DNA of 64,000 bases from Hormiphora californensis (Eukaryota; Ctenophora; Tentaculata; Cydippida; Pleurobrachiidae), in assembly GCA_020137815.1 (NCBI GenBank), contig CM035356.1:8082711-8146710 (forward strand), given 5' to 3'. Shown in pieces: positions 40,582 through 50,954 of the stretch (position 1 is its first letter; each line of letters opens with the position of its first letter). The notes under the pieces are model-generated. The model was not told the origin of the DNA. It saw only the letters and a list, made by a program, of their open reading frames with translations, and did no database searches. Made by a program: the position numbers and the translations under genes.

Positions 40582-41321
40582 ATCTTGATAACTTGGCTAG
40601 AAGGGGAAGGTGAGAGGTCAGGTATCTGGATATAACAGATCACATATCTGAGGCGGGGGAGACAGCTCTAAGAAGAGGGCGCGCGGCGCGAAACACTACC
40701 GAAAAAGTGTTTACTCGCTTTAAGTTTAAAGTTCCTACACAGTGCGAATATTCGCGCGTGCGCACCAGTCTCCCCTAACTGTGGCAATGTCGGTCACAAA
40801 ATCCTGCAGTTACACGCACAACAGAAGGGACAGCTGCAACCGCTGTCGAAAGTTCACTTTTTCAAACAATTCGGGCAAGCAAAAGTCGGGAAAAAGAGAG
40901 AGACAAAATAAACTATTCATGACCATCAAGGAATCGGCAAAAAGTAGTCTCAGCTGGCAACATATGGCCCTACGAATACACTACATTAATACATAACACG
41001 GCCAATTTGCAGTACAAAACCTGAAACGATAAGTGATATCGAATGTTCACACAACATTCAATCGGGATGTTTAATAAGATACACCATACAAGTTTAGAGG
41101 TTTAGTTACTGCTTGGAAAACAGGTCTGAGTAATGCAAAATGAATTATATGTTAAAAAGCTGAAAACAACCAGGACGCAAGGGTTACTAAACAAACTTCC
41201 AATAATTTAGAGTGGGACAGGGTGGACACTATTTCACCTGCATTAAGTGTATTACTGACAGCATGTGGACCTGCACAAGTAACAATATGATGAACCAGGA
41301 CCCTGTTGCAGCAGAGGATAT

Positions 41322-41430
41322 GGGGGGGGGGGGGACAAATGGTGACATATGGTGACAAATGGTGATGGTGACATGACCAAAATTTTGAGATGAGTCACCA
41401 TTTGTCACCATTCTCTCTGGAGCTTCCTAC
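41322..41430. mobile_element. Left end of poly-G element with AAATGGTGACAT arm (first copy)
   Basis: G13 then ACAAATGGTGACATATGGTG, preceded by AGGATAT (41315-41321). Identical to the left end at 45724; the matching right end is at 48547. Confidence 0.7.
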
Positions 41431-41589
41431 AGGCATAATATGATGTTATGGGACATAATATGATGTTATGGGACACTGGGGGACACTTCTACCAAGTTTC
41501 AAGTCGATTGGATGTAATTAAGGGCCACAGGTGGTTAATTGCGCTTTTATGTGTTGTGCGACGGAGGTACACCCTCAACGTGACTTTTG

Positions 41590-41835
41590 GGAAGTTTTAG
41601 CGGCTGGCACACTCAGCTTATGTGATAGGAGTTAGCAAGGAATGGTCGTTTCTCACAAGAACAACCCCGGGAATCTCATGCTATCTTCAAGAAATAGAGG
41701 ATGCTATTCTTCACAAGCTCCTACCAGCCATAACGGGACAGCCTTTCATCGATGACAACCTTCGTAACATCATGGCCCTGCCTGCACGCCTGGGTGGACT
41801 AGGTATCGACAATCCCGTCATTATGGCGGACCTGG
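41590..41835 (+). pseudogene. Reverse-transcriptase fragment (copy 1 of the plus-strand retrotransposon)
   Basis: Frame 41622-41835 reads I-G-V-S-K-E-W-S-F-L-T-R-T-T-P-G-I-S and L-L-P-A-I-T-G-Q-P, the same family as the longer minus-strand element at 42796-44512. It is cut by a foldback element after L-G-I-D-N-P-V-I-M-A-D-L. Confidence 0.85.
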
Positions 41836-42689
41836 GGGGGGTTCAACCTAAAAATTTCCATTTCCATTTGCCAAAATCCGGGTATCGATGGAAATTTTTA
41901 GAAATTTTTAGAAGTTTTTAGAAATTTTTAGAAGTTTTTAGTACTAAAAATTTCCAAAAATTTCTAAAAATTTCCAAAAATTTCCATTAATTTCTAAAAA
42001 TTTCCATTGACCAAGAAAAGAAAAATTAACAAAAACTTGAAAATATATAAACACAGTTGTCGAAGAACTGGTTCCTTTTCCTTACCTCTTGTGACAACTG
42101 AGCATCAATAAGTTATTGAATGATAGATAAGACATCGATATCATATATTTTTGGGCAATCCGTACAATTTCTTCAGAAATCATAGCTTCATTGGACAACT
42201 AAGGACGCGGACGTCTCGAAAACTGATTTAAAAGTAAGTTACCAAATAGCACAAGATACCTTATGTACTTATATAAGGTGCTATTTGGTAACTTACTTTT
42301 AAATATTCCTTCGGACGGGTCCTTTTACCATGACTAATGCTTAATACCGTAGTAGATCAGGTTTCTTAGCATACAATATAGAAACTTAAACTCTTTTTTA
42401 AACTCGATAAGGGATATAGCGAGAATAAGTACTAACTTACTGTCGAAAACATGCATAGATTACCTGTCATTACCTTGGAATTGGGTTACCGACGAACTTA
42501 TATAAACTTCTAAAAGTTTCTAAAAACTTCTAAAAATTTCTAAAAACTTCTAAAAATTTCTAAAAATTTCCATTTACTAAAAACTTCCAAAAATTTCCAT
42601 TGTCCATAAATTTCTAAAAATTTCTAAAAATTTCTAAAAATTTCCAAAAAATTCTAAAAATTTCCAAAAATTTCCAAAAATTAATAAGG
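41836..42689. mobile_element. Poly-G foldback element with AAAAATTTCT arms, interrupted copy
   Basis: G-run then TTCAACCTAAAAATTTCC; tandem AAAAATTTCT/C arms; inner palindrome AAAAGTAAGTTACCAAATAG near 42230-42300. The right end is displaced to 44513-44598 by a retrotransposon inserted at about 42690. Compare the intact copy at 46237-47247. Confidence 0.8.
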
Positions 42690-44512
42690 GGGGGGTCGGC
42701 CGATATTGGCCTTGAATATAAATAGTGGTACACACACTTACAATGTCAATAATAAATTAAACAAACGGGGTCAATAAATTATATAAATAAAAGATTTAGT
42801 CTATTTGGTAGATACTGTCATCCCGACCGCTGCTGCCTTCTGCCCTCAGTCGTCCGCGGTGCCCCCTGATGGAAATGGTGACGGAGCGGACCATGGCAAA
42901 TGACAACCTTAGCCTCAGGTACCGGATACACTGATCGTATGAATATCCTGTTTTAGTCGCCTTCTTCTCAGCCAATTGTTTCAAAGTCTTATTAAATTCC
43001 CTTCCAAGGCCCCCTGTAGTTGACATGACCAGTGGTGTGAATGTTGACTTTTCCACCTCTAGGACACGGTGGAGGTAGGATGTTTTCTTCTCTCTCTCGT
43101 GTTTTTCATATGTTTTGGCGATGGTCTGGTTTGAGTTGGACGATATCCTTGGATTGAAAATCCTTACATCGAAATAGATATTGTCCATATCCGACCAAAA
43201 GCCGCGACTACTGATGTCAAGTCTGGCGCCATCGGCTGTTATAGTGCCAGCCGGAAGATTCACCCCTCTAACATTTAGGAGATGGGGTTCGATCTTAGTG
43301 TCGACACATACTTTATTCAGTTCGTGGCCAATGAAATCTCTCACGTTGTTGTGTCGGAAACATACAAAACCTCCGAGTTTACAGGATATGAGGTGATCGA
43401 TGGTGTTTTCTTCCCCACATGCACAATGCTGAGGTAAGGCCTGTCCGACGAGAGGCAGGTTATAACGGGCTGACATGGCGTCGTGCCACTCCTGTCTGTT
43501 GAGGGTGAAGTTCAAAGATTGGAGAGGGAGACATGTTAACCAGGATGAGGCCCCCTTTTCCATGAGTAGGTCCAGGTTTCTGATTTCAGCTGTAGTCATC
43601 ATGTTTTTGATCTCGTCGATTTTCTTCTGATGAATATCGTTCTTGGTTCGGTGGATGAGGGTTTTCTTCTCTGCTCGTTCCTTTTGGTTGATTTTGAATG
43701 TTTCCTGTTGAGCTAGGACTGCAACTGAGAGCTCTTCAGTAACAAACTTTGAGAAACTGTAGTCTGAGTCTGATGATATTTGAGGGTTGTCTACTCCTAG
43801 TCCTCCGAATCTTACAGGGAGGGCTGCAACCAATCTCAAGGTTTCATTTACAACTGGCTGACCGGTTATCGCCGGGAGGAGCTTCTGATGAATTTTCTCC
43901 TCAATAGTGCCTAGTTGGTCCGAAATCCCAGGAGTGGTTCTCATGAGATAGCTCCAACGTTTTGATAGTCCGATGTTGTATGCAGTGTATGCAAGCTGAG
44001 GTTCGTTCAGGGCAATATCACAAATCTGATCAATTTCACTCTCCCATTTCGCAACTTCGTTCCTCACAAACTCTGCCTGACCTTCCTCCGTACCAATGTA
44101 TGAACCCAGGTAACGCTGGCCCTGAGAAGTGATGTTTACATCAGGGAACATGGATCGAGCAGCTTCTTCAAATTCTGGTTTCACAATCAGCCAGGATTTC
44201 CCTGGATTTGGGAGATAGCCATAACCAGGTCCATCTTGTTTAACTTTCTCCCACCAGGTTTTTACAGTACTGAGAGTGCCCCCGCCAAGGCCGTCGTCTG
44301 CGTAAAAGATTTGAGTCAATTTAGAGTCCTTATCCTCAACAGACCGTATAAGCGGCATTAGGCAGCAAGCGTACATATGCATAGCAGCAGTATCTCCCTG
44401 GGTTGTCCCTTCAGACGACTTCAAAACTTCATTGTTCTCGCCATCGCATAAAAATAAGTTCGCGGTTAGTCCATATGTATTTTGTAAATAAATCTTAAAT
44501 TCAGGGCAAGTG
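42690..44512 (-). mobile_element. Non-LTR retrotransposon, 5'-truncated, open reverse-transcriptase/endonuclease-like frame
   Basis: Frame 44565-42796 stays open for 589 codons; about the first 17 come from the host foldback repeat. RT motifs: S-S-E-G-T-T-Q-G-D and F-Y-A-D-D-G-L-G-G-G. The C-terminal part has C-A-C-G ... H-L-I-S-C (a zinc-knuckle-like CCHC), R-H-N-N-V-R-D, then G-A-R-L-D-I and F-D-V-R-I-F-N-P. These resemble the order of restriction-like endonuclease motifs in R2/NeSL-type elements; that part is inference. The thumb and N-terminus are missing. It sits inside a foldback element whose sequence resumes on both sides. Confidence 0.85.
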
Positions 44513-44789
44513 TATTTCCAAAAATTTCTAAAAATTTCTAAAAATTTCCAAAATAAAATTTCCATTTGCCAAAAAAGTGGGTATCAATGGAAATTTTTGA
44601 AGTTTTTGAAGTAAACTCAAAACTCAAAAACCAAAAGTGGTGAAAACTTCAACTTCAAACTTCACCGGCCCCCCCCCCCGAGGGAGAGAGAGAGACGAGT
44701 TTAGATGGTACTGGTAAGTTTGGGATAGATCAACATGTGATAACCTAAATGTACCAGACTGTACAATAGTAGGGGAGAATGGGTTATGA

Positions 44790-45000
44790 AATGTTCACAC
44801 ATCCTCCTACTTTTTCTGTCAATCCAAACTGATTTCCCAGTTGACCAAATAACACCAGGTTTTGTACAACTAATCTGATCGTTGATGTATCTCAATCCTG
44901 GACCCACTTTCAGGTCTTATCTTGGGGAAGAGAAAGTGTCTCACACATGACAATAGCAGGGGAGGGCGGTAGAGACCTCCCCGTCTCCATATCTGATAAC
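44790..45000 (-). pseudogene. Damaged duplicate of the first EXOSC3 exon
   Basis: Same exon as 40391-40596, but with several single-base losses (for example in the run before C-T-T-A-T-C-T and near the acceptor) that break the frame. Peptide pieces P-G-L-R-Y-I-N-D-Q-I-S-C-T-K-P remain. No downstream exons follow it. It may be a true pseudogene or poorly polished sequence. Confidence 0.8.
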
Positions 45001-45989
45001 TGGCTAGAAGGGAAGGTGAGAGTCAGGTATCTGGATATAACAGATCACATATCTGAGGCGGGGGAGACAGCTCTAAAAGGGCGCGCGGCGCGAAACACTA
45101 CCGAAAAAGTGTTTACTCGCTTTAAGTTTAAAGTTCCTACACAGTGCGAATATTCGCGCGTGCGCACCAGTCTCCCCTAACTGTGGCAATGTCGGTCACA
45201 AAATCCTGCAGTTACACGCACAACAGAAGGGACAGCTGCAACCGCTGTCGAAAGTTCACTTTTTCAAACAATTCGGGCAAGCAAAAGTCGGGAAAAAGAG
45301 AGAGACAAAATAAACTATTCATGACCATCAAGGAATCGGCAAAAAGTAGTCTCAGCTGGCAACATATGGCCCTACGAATACACTACATTAATACATAACA
45401 CGGCCAATTTGCAGTACAAAACCTGAAACGATAAGTGATATCGAATGTTCACACAACATTCAATCGGGATGTTTAATAAGATACACCATACAAGTTTAGA
45501 GGTTTAGTTACTGCTTGGAAAACAGGTCTGAGTAATGCAAAATGAATTATATGTTAAAAAGCTGAAAACAACCAGGACGCAAGGGTTACTAAACAAACTT
45601 CCAATAATTTAGAGTGGGACAGGGTGGACACTATTTCACCTGCATTAAGTGTATTACTGACAGCATGTGGACCTGCACAAGTAACAATATGATGAACCAG
45701 GACCCTGTTGCAGCAGAGGATATGGGGGGGGGGGGACAAATGGTGACATATGGTGACAAATGGTGATGGTGACATGACCAAAATTTTGAGATGAGTCACC
45801 ATTTGTCACCATTCTCTCTGGAGCTTCCTACAGGCATAATATGATGTTATGGGACATAATATGATGTTATGGGACACTGGGGGACACTTCTACCAAGTTT
45901 CAAGTCGATTGGATGTAATTAAGGGCCACAGGTGGTTAATTGCGCTTTTATGTGTTGTGCGACGGAGGTACACCCTCAACGTGACTTTT

Positions 45990-46236
45990 GGGAAGTTTTA
46001 GCGGCTGGCACACTCAGCTTATGTGATAGGAGTTAGCAAGGAATGGTCGTTTCTCACAAGAACAACCCCGGGAATCTCATGCTATCTTCAAGAAATAGAG
46101 GATGCTATTCTTCACAAGCTCCTACCAGCCATAACGGGACAGCCTTTCATCGATGACAACCTTCGTAACATCATGGCCCTGCCTGCACGCCTGGGTGGAC
46201 TAGGTATCGACAATCCCGTCATTATGGCGGACCTGG
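45990..46236 (+). pseudogene. Reverse-transcriptase fragment (copy 2, 5' part)
   Basis: Identical to 41590-41835. It continues, after the foldback insertion 46237-47247, as the frame starting at 47256. Confidence 0.85.
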
Positions 46237-47247
46237 GGGGGGTTCAACCTAAAAATTTCCATTTCCATTTGCCAAAATCCGGGTATCGATGGAAATTTTT
46301 AGAAATTTTTAGAAGTTTTTAGAAATTTTTAGAAGTTTTTAGTACTAAAAATTTCCAAAAATTTCTAAAAATTTCCAAAAATTTCCATTAATTTCTAAAA
46401 ATTTCTAAAAATTTCTAAAAATTTCTAAAAATTTCTAAAAATTTCTAAAAATTTCCAAAAATTTCCATTGACCAAGAAAAGAAAAATTAACAAAAACTTG
46501 AAAATATATAAACACAGTTGTCGAAGAACTGGTTCCTTTTCCTTACCTCTTGTGACAACTGAGCATCAATAAGTTATTGAATGATAGATAAGACATCGAT
46601 ATCATATATTTTTGGGCAATCCGTACAATTTCTTCAGAAATCATAGCTTCATTGGACAACTAAGGACGCGGACGTCTCGAAAACTGATTTAAAAGTAAGT
46701 TACCAAATAGCACAAGATACCTTATGTACTTATATAAGGTGCTATTTGGTAACTTACTTTTAAATATTCCTTCGGACGGGTCCTTTTACCATGACTAATG
46801 CTTAATACCGTAGTAGATCAGGTTTCTTAGCATACAATATAGAAACTTAAACTCTTTTTTAAACTCGATAAGGGATATAGCGAGAATAAGTACTAACTTA
46901 CTGTCGAAAACATGCATAGATTACCTGTCATTACCTTGGAATTGGGTTACCGACGAACTTATATAAACTTCTAAAAGTTTCTAAAAATTTCTAAAAATTT
47001 CTAAAAATTTCTAAAAACTTCTAAAAATTTCTAAAAATTTCCATTTACTAAAAACTTCCAAAAATTTCCATTGTCCATAAATTTCTAAAAATTTCTAAAA
47101 ATTTCTAAAAATTTCCAAAAAATTCTAAAAATTTCCAAAAATTTCCAAAAATTTCTAAAAATTTCTAAAAATTTCTAAAAATTTCCATTTGCCAAAAAAG
47201 TGGGTATCAATGGAAATTTTTAGGGTTGAACCCCCCCCCCCCCCCCC
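46237..47247. mobile_element. Poly-G foldback element with AAAAATTTCT arms, GGACCTGG target duplication
   Basis: GGACCTGG flanks both ends (46229-46236, running into the G tract, and 47248-47255). Ends read G-run, TTCAACCTAAAAATTTCC and the complement with C17. Arms are tandem AAAAATTTCT/C. A central palindrome of about 70 bp (46690-46765) carries TAAGTTACCAAATAGC. It splits a reverse-transcriptase gene. Confidence 0.88.
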
Positions 47248-47255
47248 GGACCTGG

Positions 47256-48194
47256 AGTATGCCAACTCTGTTGCAGTTACATCCAAGCTTTGTGAAGCTA
47301 TTGTGAAACAGAAGAAGGAATACAAACAGAAACCAGAGGAACAACGGGAAGTGCTTGCATCAATCAAGAAAATAAAAAACGATCTCTTGAAGAGTATGGC
47401 GGAGAAGATAAAACAGAAGCTAAGTCCCAAAGAACAGAGAAACCTCGACTGGATTAGCGAGAAAGGGGCCTCTTCATTTCTCACGTGCTTGCCACTTGAG
47501 AAACTCCGATTTCATCTTACGAGACAAGAGTTTCACGATGCAATGTCTGTTAGGTATAACATGCCGATAGTTGGGGATCCGAGGCCTGAAACATGCTGCT
47601 GTGGGGAGAAAAACACTATCGAACATGCATTATCATGTAAGAAAGGTGGATATGTTTCTCTCCGACACAACCGTGTTCGAGACTACATTGCAGGGGAACT
47701 GGACAGAGTATGTTACAACAATCAGATTGAACCTCGCCTTCTTTCCACCAACGGGCGGGCTCTTCCGGAAGGATCACGCTCGACTGGACATTTCTACACG
47801 GGACTTCTGGACACCAATGGACAAGGCATTCTTCGACGTAAGAGTATTAAACTCCCAAGCCACATCCAATGCTGTCCAGTCGATCCCCCAGACATTCATC
47901 AAGCACGAGAAAGAAAAGAAGACGGGATACAACCATAGAGTGTTAGAAGTGGACGGTGGAGCATTTACTCCCCTGGTTATGGCAACAACTGGCGGTCTGG
48001 GGCGTGAGTTCTCCCGCTTCGTAAAGCATCTTGCAGAAAAGAAATCAGACAAGAGTGGCAACAGATACGAAGAGTGTGTGAGATATATTCGCCTAAGATT
48101 GTCCTTCTCGATGGTGAGGAGTGTCACTCTTTCACTTCGAGGGTTCAGAGGAAGACTGAGAGAGGACACTACTGAAGATTTATATCTGATGTAA
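47256..48194 (+). pseudogene. Retrotransposon RT/endonuclease-like C-terminal part, frameshifted
   Basis: Reads Y-A-N-S-V-A-V-T-S-K-L-C-E-A ... C-C-C-G-E-K-N-T-I-E-H-A-L-S-C ... R-H-N-R-V-R-D-Y-I, shifts frame near 47760, then R-L-D-I-S-T-R-D-F-W, F-F-D-V-R-V-L-N, T-G-G-L-G-R-E-F and R-L-R-L-S-F-S-M-V-R-S to a stop at 48194. Same family as the minus-strand element at 42796-44512. Broken by one frameshift and by the foldback insertion. Confidence 0.85.
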
Positions 48195-49204
48195 TTGATT
48201 GTTGTAGTGCCTTATAGCACAGATTTCCTTTGGCGCCAGAGAGCGCATGCATCATGTACATCCGAGTACTCTCGGAACCAAGGTTTTAATACGGGAGCGC
48301 TCTCCCCCCAAAAAAAAAGTTTTAGCGGTCCAAAACACTACTAGCCGATCCGGAATGGCCATGTTAACAACTTATGAACAAATATATCGGTCTAAGGAAA
48401 TTAATAAATTTTATCAAATTTTTAAAGAAATTCTGCCGAAATCCGCATATTTCGTCAAAAAATGGTGATGGTTACATACCCTAAATGGTCAGATGAGTCA
48501 CCATTTGTCAGCAAATGTCACCATTTGTCACCATGATTACCCCCCCCAGGATATCATCTTTTAAACCCTTCGACAACCTTAGTGGGTGTAGCAACTAGCA
48601 TAGGCATTGTGTTAGGACACGGGGATATGAAGGGAAGAGAGAGACACACAATACGAGTGGCTCGGTACAAGTTTTGTGTGTGTGTGTGGTCACACTCTTT
48701 TCCGGGTATCAAGAGAGGAAAAATGTGTGGTCCCATTTCTTAGACTTATTGGGGTAAACCACTGGTTTAAAACCAGTGAGATTGTTTTAGTTCAAACACA
48801 ATGTTCTTGTAGAAACATCAACCTAGGATATCCATTCTCCGGTGAACATGTTAGGAACGTAATTACGCGTAATTAACGAATGTATTTTATGAGGTAGATT
48901 CTCTGGATAAAAGGCTCAATTATTTGGACCCATTTCTGAGTTGGTGCCTGACATGTACATCAACAGGAAATCCATTCTCCAGTGAACATGAATAAACATG
49001 TTAGGAGCGTAATTAAGCGTATGAATTTTATGAGGTAGATTCTCTGGTGGATGACCATGGATAAAAAACTATAAAAGTTGGGAGAGGACCCATTTCTGAG
49101 TTAGTGCCTCACATCTGTATTTCTTTGTTGTTCTAACTCTCCCTTTACGGGGGCGCCCGAAACACAGTCTAGCCAGGCAAGTATTTCTAGTGTGGAATCG
49201 ACAT
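48195..49204. other. No gene; degenerate tandem duplication at about 48815-49110
   Basis: Contains the right end of the poly-G element and then two related ~150-bp blocks sharing ATCCATTCTCC(A/G)GTGAACAT, TTTATGAGGTAGATTCTCTGG and GGACCCATTTCTGAGTTRGTGCC. No coding frame recognised. Confidence 0.5.
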
Positions 49205-49979
49205 TTAATAAATGTGTTAGAAATGAAGTAGCTACAAAATGTGTGTTAGAAATGAAGTAGCTACAAAATGTGTGTTAGAAATGAAGTAGCTACAAAATGT
49301 GTGTTAGAAATGAAGTAGCTACAAAATGTGTGTTAGAAATGAAGTAGCTACAAAATGTACCTAACTCTGCCAACCTAGTATTTCAACAGCACGCTAGACT
49401 GGGTATGCGGATAGTCCCACCACCTTACCCCTATAGAGCAGAAACGAAACGAGCTAATCAATTTCACTGCTCATTTGGTCCAAGAGCAGCTCATTTATGG
49501 AACACTCTACCTGCTGCTGTCAATTCTTGTGTGAGCTTGAATCAGTTCAAATCATCATTGGGCAATTACTTGACAGGATTTCACGATCGTCCTCCAGTCA
49601 GAGGGTACCCGCCACTTCCAAATGACCTTTCGCCTCAATGTGCTGTGCTGTGCTGATGAGTGTGAGTGTGAAGGGATAGTTTTTCAACATGATTTTATTT
49701 AGGTGGACCCATTCAGGGAAGGCCTGTTTCTTTATAAATAAAACTTTAATTGTAAACTTGTAAACTTGTAAACTTGTAATGTGTGTTAGAAATGAAGTAG
49801 CTACAAAATGTGTGTTAGAAATGAAGTAGCTACAAAATGTGTGTTAGAAATGAAGTAGCTACAAAATGTGTGTTAGAAATGAAGTAGCTACAAAATGTGT
49901 GTTAGAAATGAAGTAGCTACAAAATGTGTGTTAGAAATGAAGTAGCTACAAAATGTGTGTTAGAAATGAAGTAGCGAGA
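49205..49979. repeat. 29-bp tandem repeat in two blocks around a retrotransposon fragment
   Basis: Unit GTGTGTTAGAAATGAAGTAG + CTACAAAAT. Five copies at 49212-49358 and seven at 49780-49975, almost identical. The intervening 420 bp is a retrotransposon 3' end. Confidence 0.9.
49359..49779 (+). mobile_element. 3' end of a CR1/L2-like non-LTR retrotransposon
   Basis: Frame ending near 49656 reads R-A-A-H-L-W-N-T-L-P-A-A-V-N-S-C-V-S-L-N-Q-F, typical of the C-terminus downstream of RT in CR1/L2/Jockey elements. It ends in tandem TAAACTTGT copies, a usual kind of 3' tail. Inserted inside the 29-bp array. Confidence 0.75.
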
Positions 49980-50192
49980 GATTTAAAAACTGTTGATCTA
50001 AATCTATCTGCCATGACAGGTCTTATGTCTCATGGAGAAGCAGGACCAGCCCGTTGCCTGTGTATGCTTTGTGCCCCCGGCTCATATCAGAGCAAAGCAC
50101 AATAAAGAGTTCAACATAAGAGTATCCCCTGGCTTGCGGTAGATGAGCTATATCACTTGTCATCACCTTACAATTTACTAGTATAACGTTAA

Positions 50193-50642
50193 AGGTTGAC
50201 AAGATACCTAAAACTTTTCGTATATCGTCTTATTTTGATTTATCAATAATTTTCAGCATTTTTTCAGAATTTTTTGTCGGCTAGAAAAAAAATCGAAATA
50301 GGGGGTCTACCGATATTGTCAGCACTGGTTTTACTGGGCACACTCACTGCGTCTCGCAAATTGAAATTCACGTTTCCGGTTCCTCAAAAGATAAAGACTT
50401 GATCTTGGTTGCGTTGGATTGGTCTCAATAAGACCTTTCCAACGCTACCAAAACGGTTTCTGTATCTCATCAGGAACCGGAGATATTACGTTATCAATTT
50501 TAAAAAAGGCACACTCATTTGTCAGTAGACCCCCTATTTTGCACATATTTCTAGCCGACAAAAAATTCTGAAAAAATGCTGAAAATTAATGATAAATCAA
50601 AATAAGACGATATACGAAAAGTTTTAGGTATCTTGTCAACCT
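50193..50642. mobile_element. TTAA-flanked 450-bp MITE (Kolobok-like)
   Basis: Arms of about 115 bp start AGGTTGACAAGATACC, with TTAA outside both (50189-50192 and 50643-50646). The centre (about 50310-50525) is unique. Same target type as 6134-9050. Confidence 0.75.
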
Positions 50643-50954
50643 TTAATCGACACTCCCGGCCTCCTTCACCCATTTTGGGAGCGTCCCATAGTTTGCCCAA
50701 AAACCGAAAGAGTTTTCAAACATAGTCGACGTGCGCCATATGACTGAAATTAGGGATAACTACCAGTGGCACAAAACAAGGAGGGGTGTCCTCCTTTTGA
50801 GCTAGTTGGAGTGTGTGCGGAGGTCATATTGCAGTTGTACAAATTTACGGCCTGTTCTAGAATACTACTGTCCATTCAAACTTTTCAACACTACTTTAAA
50901 CAAATTAATTTGAGGATAAAGCTGATGTAACAGCCCACGAGGGGCAGAAAGAAA

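Larger units (their letters stand above)
40200..42690. repeat. First copy of a 2.4-kb duplicated segment
   Basis: Same sequence as 44600-47160, offset about 4402 bp. It covers the first EXOSC3 exon, its upstream region, a retrotransposon piece and a foldback element. From about 40690 to 41990 the two copies are identical apart from one base in a G run. This copy has the intact EXOSC3 exon. Confidence 0.9.
44600..47160. repeat. Second copy of the 2.4-kb duplicated segment
   Basis: Repeats 40200-42690. Between about 44600 and 45090 it differs from copy 1 almost only by lost bases in short homopolymers and dinucleotide runs; beyond 45090 it is essentially identical. Its foldback element is whole, lacking the retrotransposon present in copy 1. 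Confidence 0.9.
45724..48547. mobile_element. Poly-G-capped element with AAATGGTGACAT arms, AGGATAT target duplication
   Basis: G12 then ACAAATGGTGACATATGGTG at the left; GTCACCATTTGTCACCATGA then C8 at the right. AGGATAT lies exactly outside both ends (45717-45723 and 48548-48554). The interior carries a plus-strand reverse-transcriptase frame, itself split by another foldback element. Whether the RT belongs to the element or jumped into it is unresolved. Confidence 0.75.

Noticed and set aside
40742-40996. 84-codon frame repeated perfectly at 45144-45398
   Set aside because: The perfect match is explained by the segment duplication or haplotype join; no domain and no splice context, so not listed as a gene.
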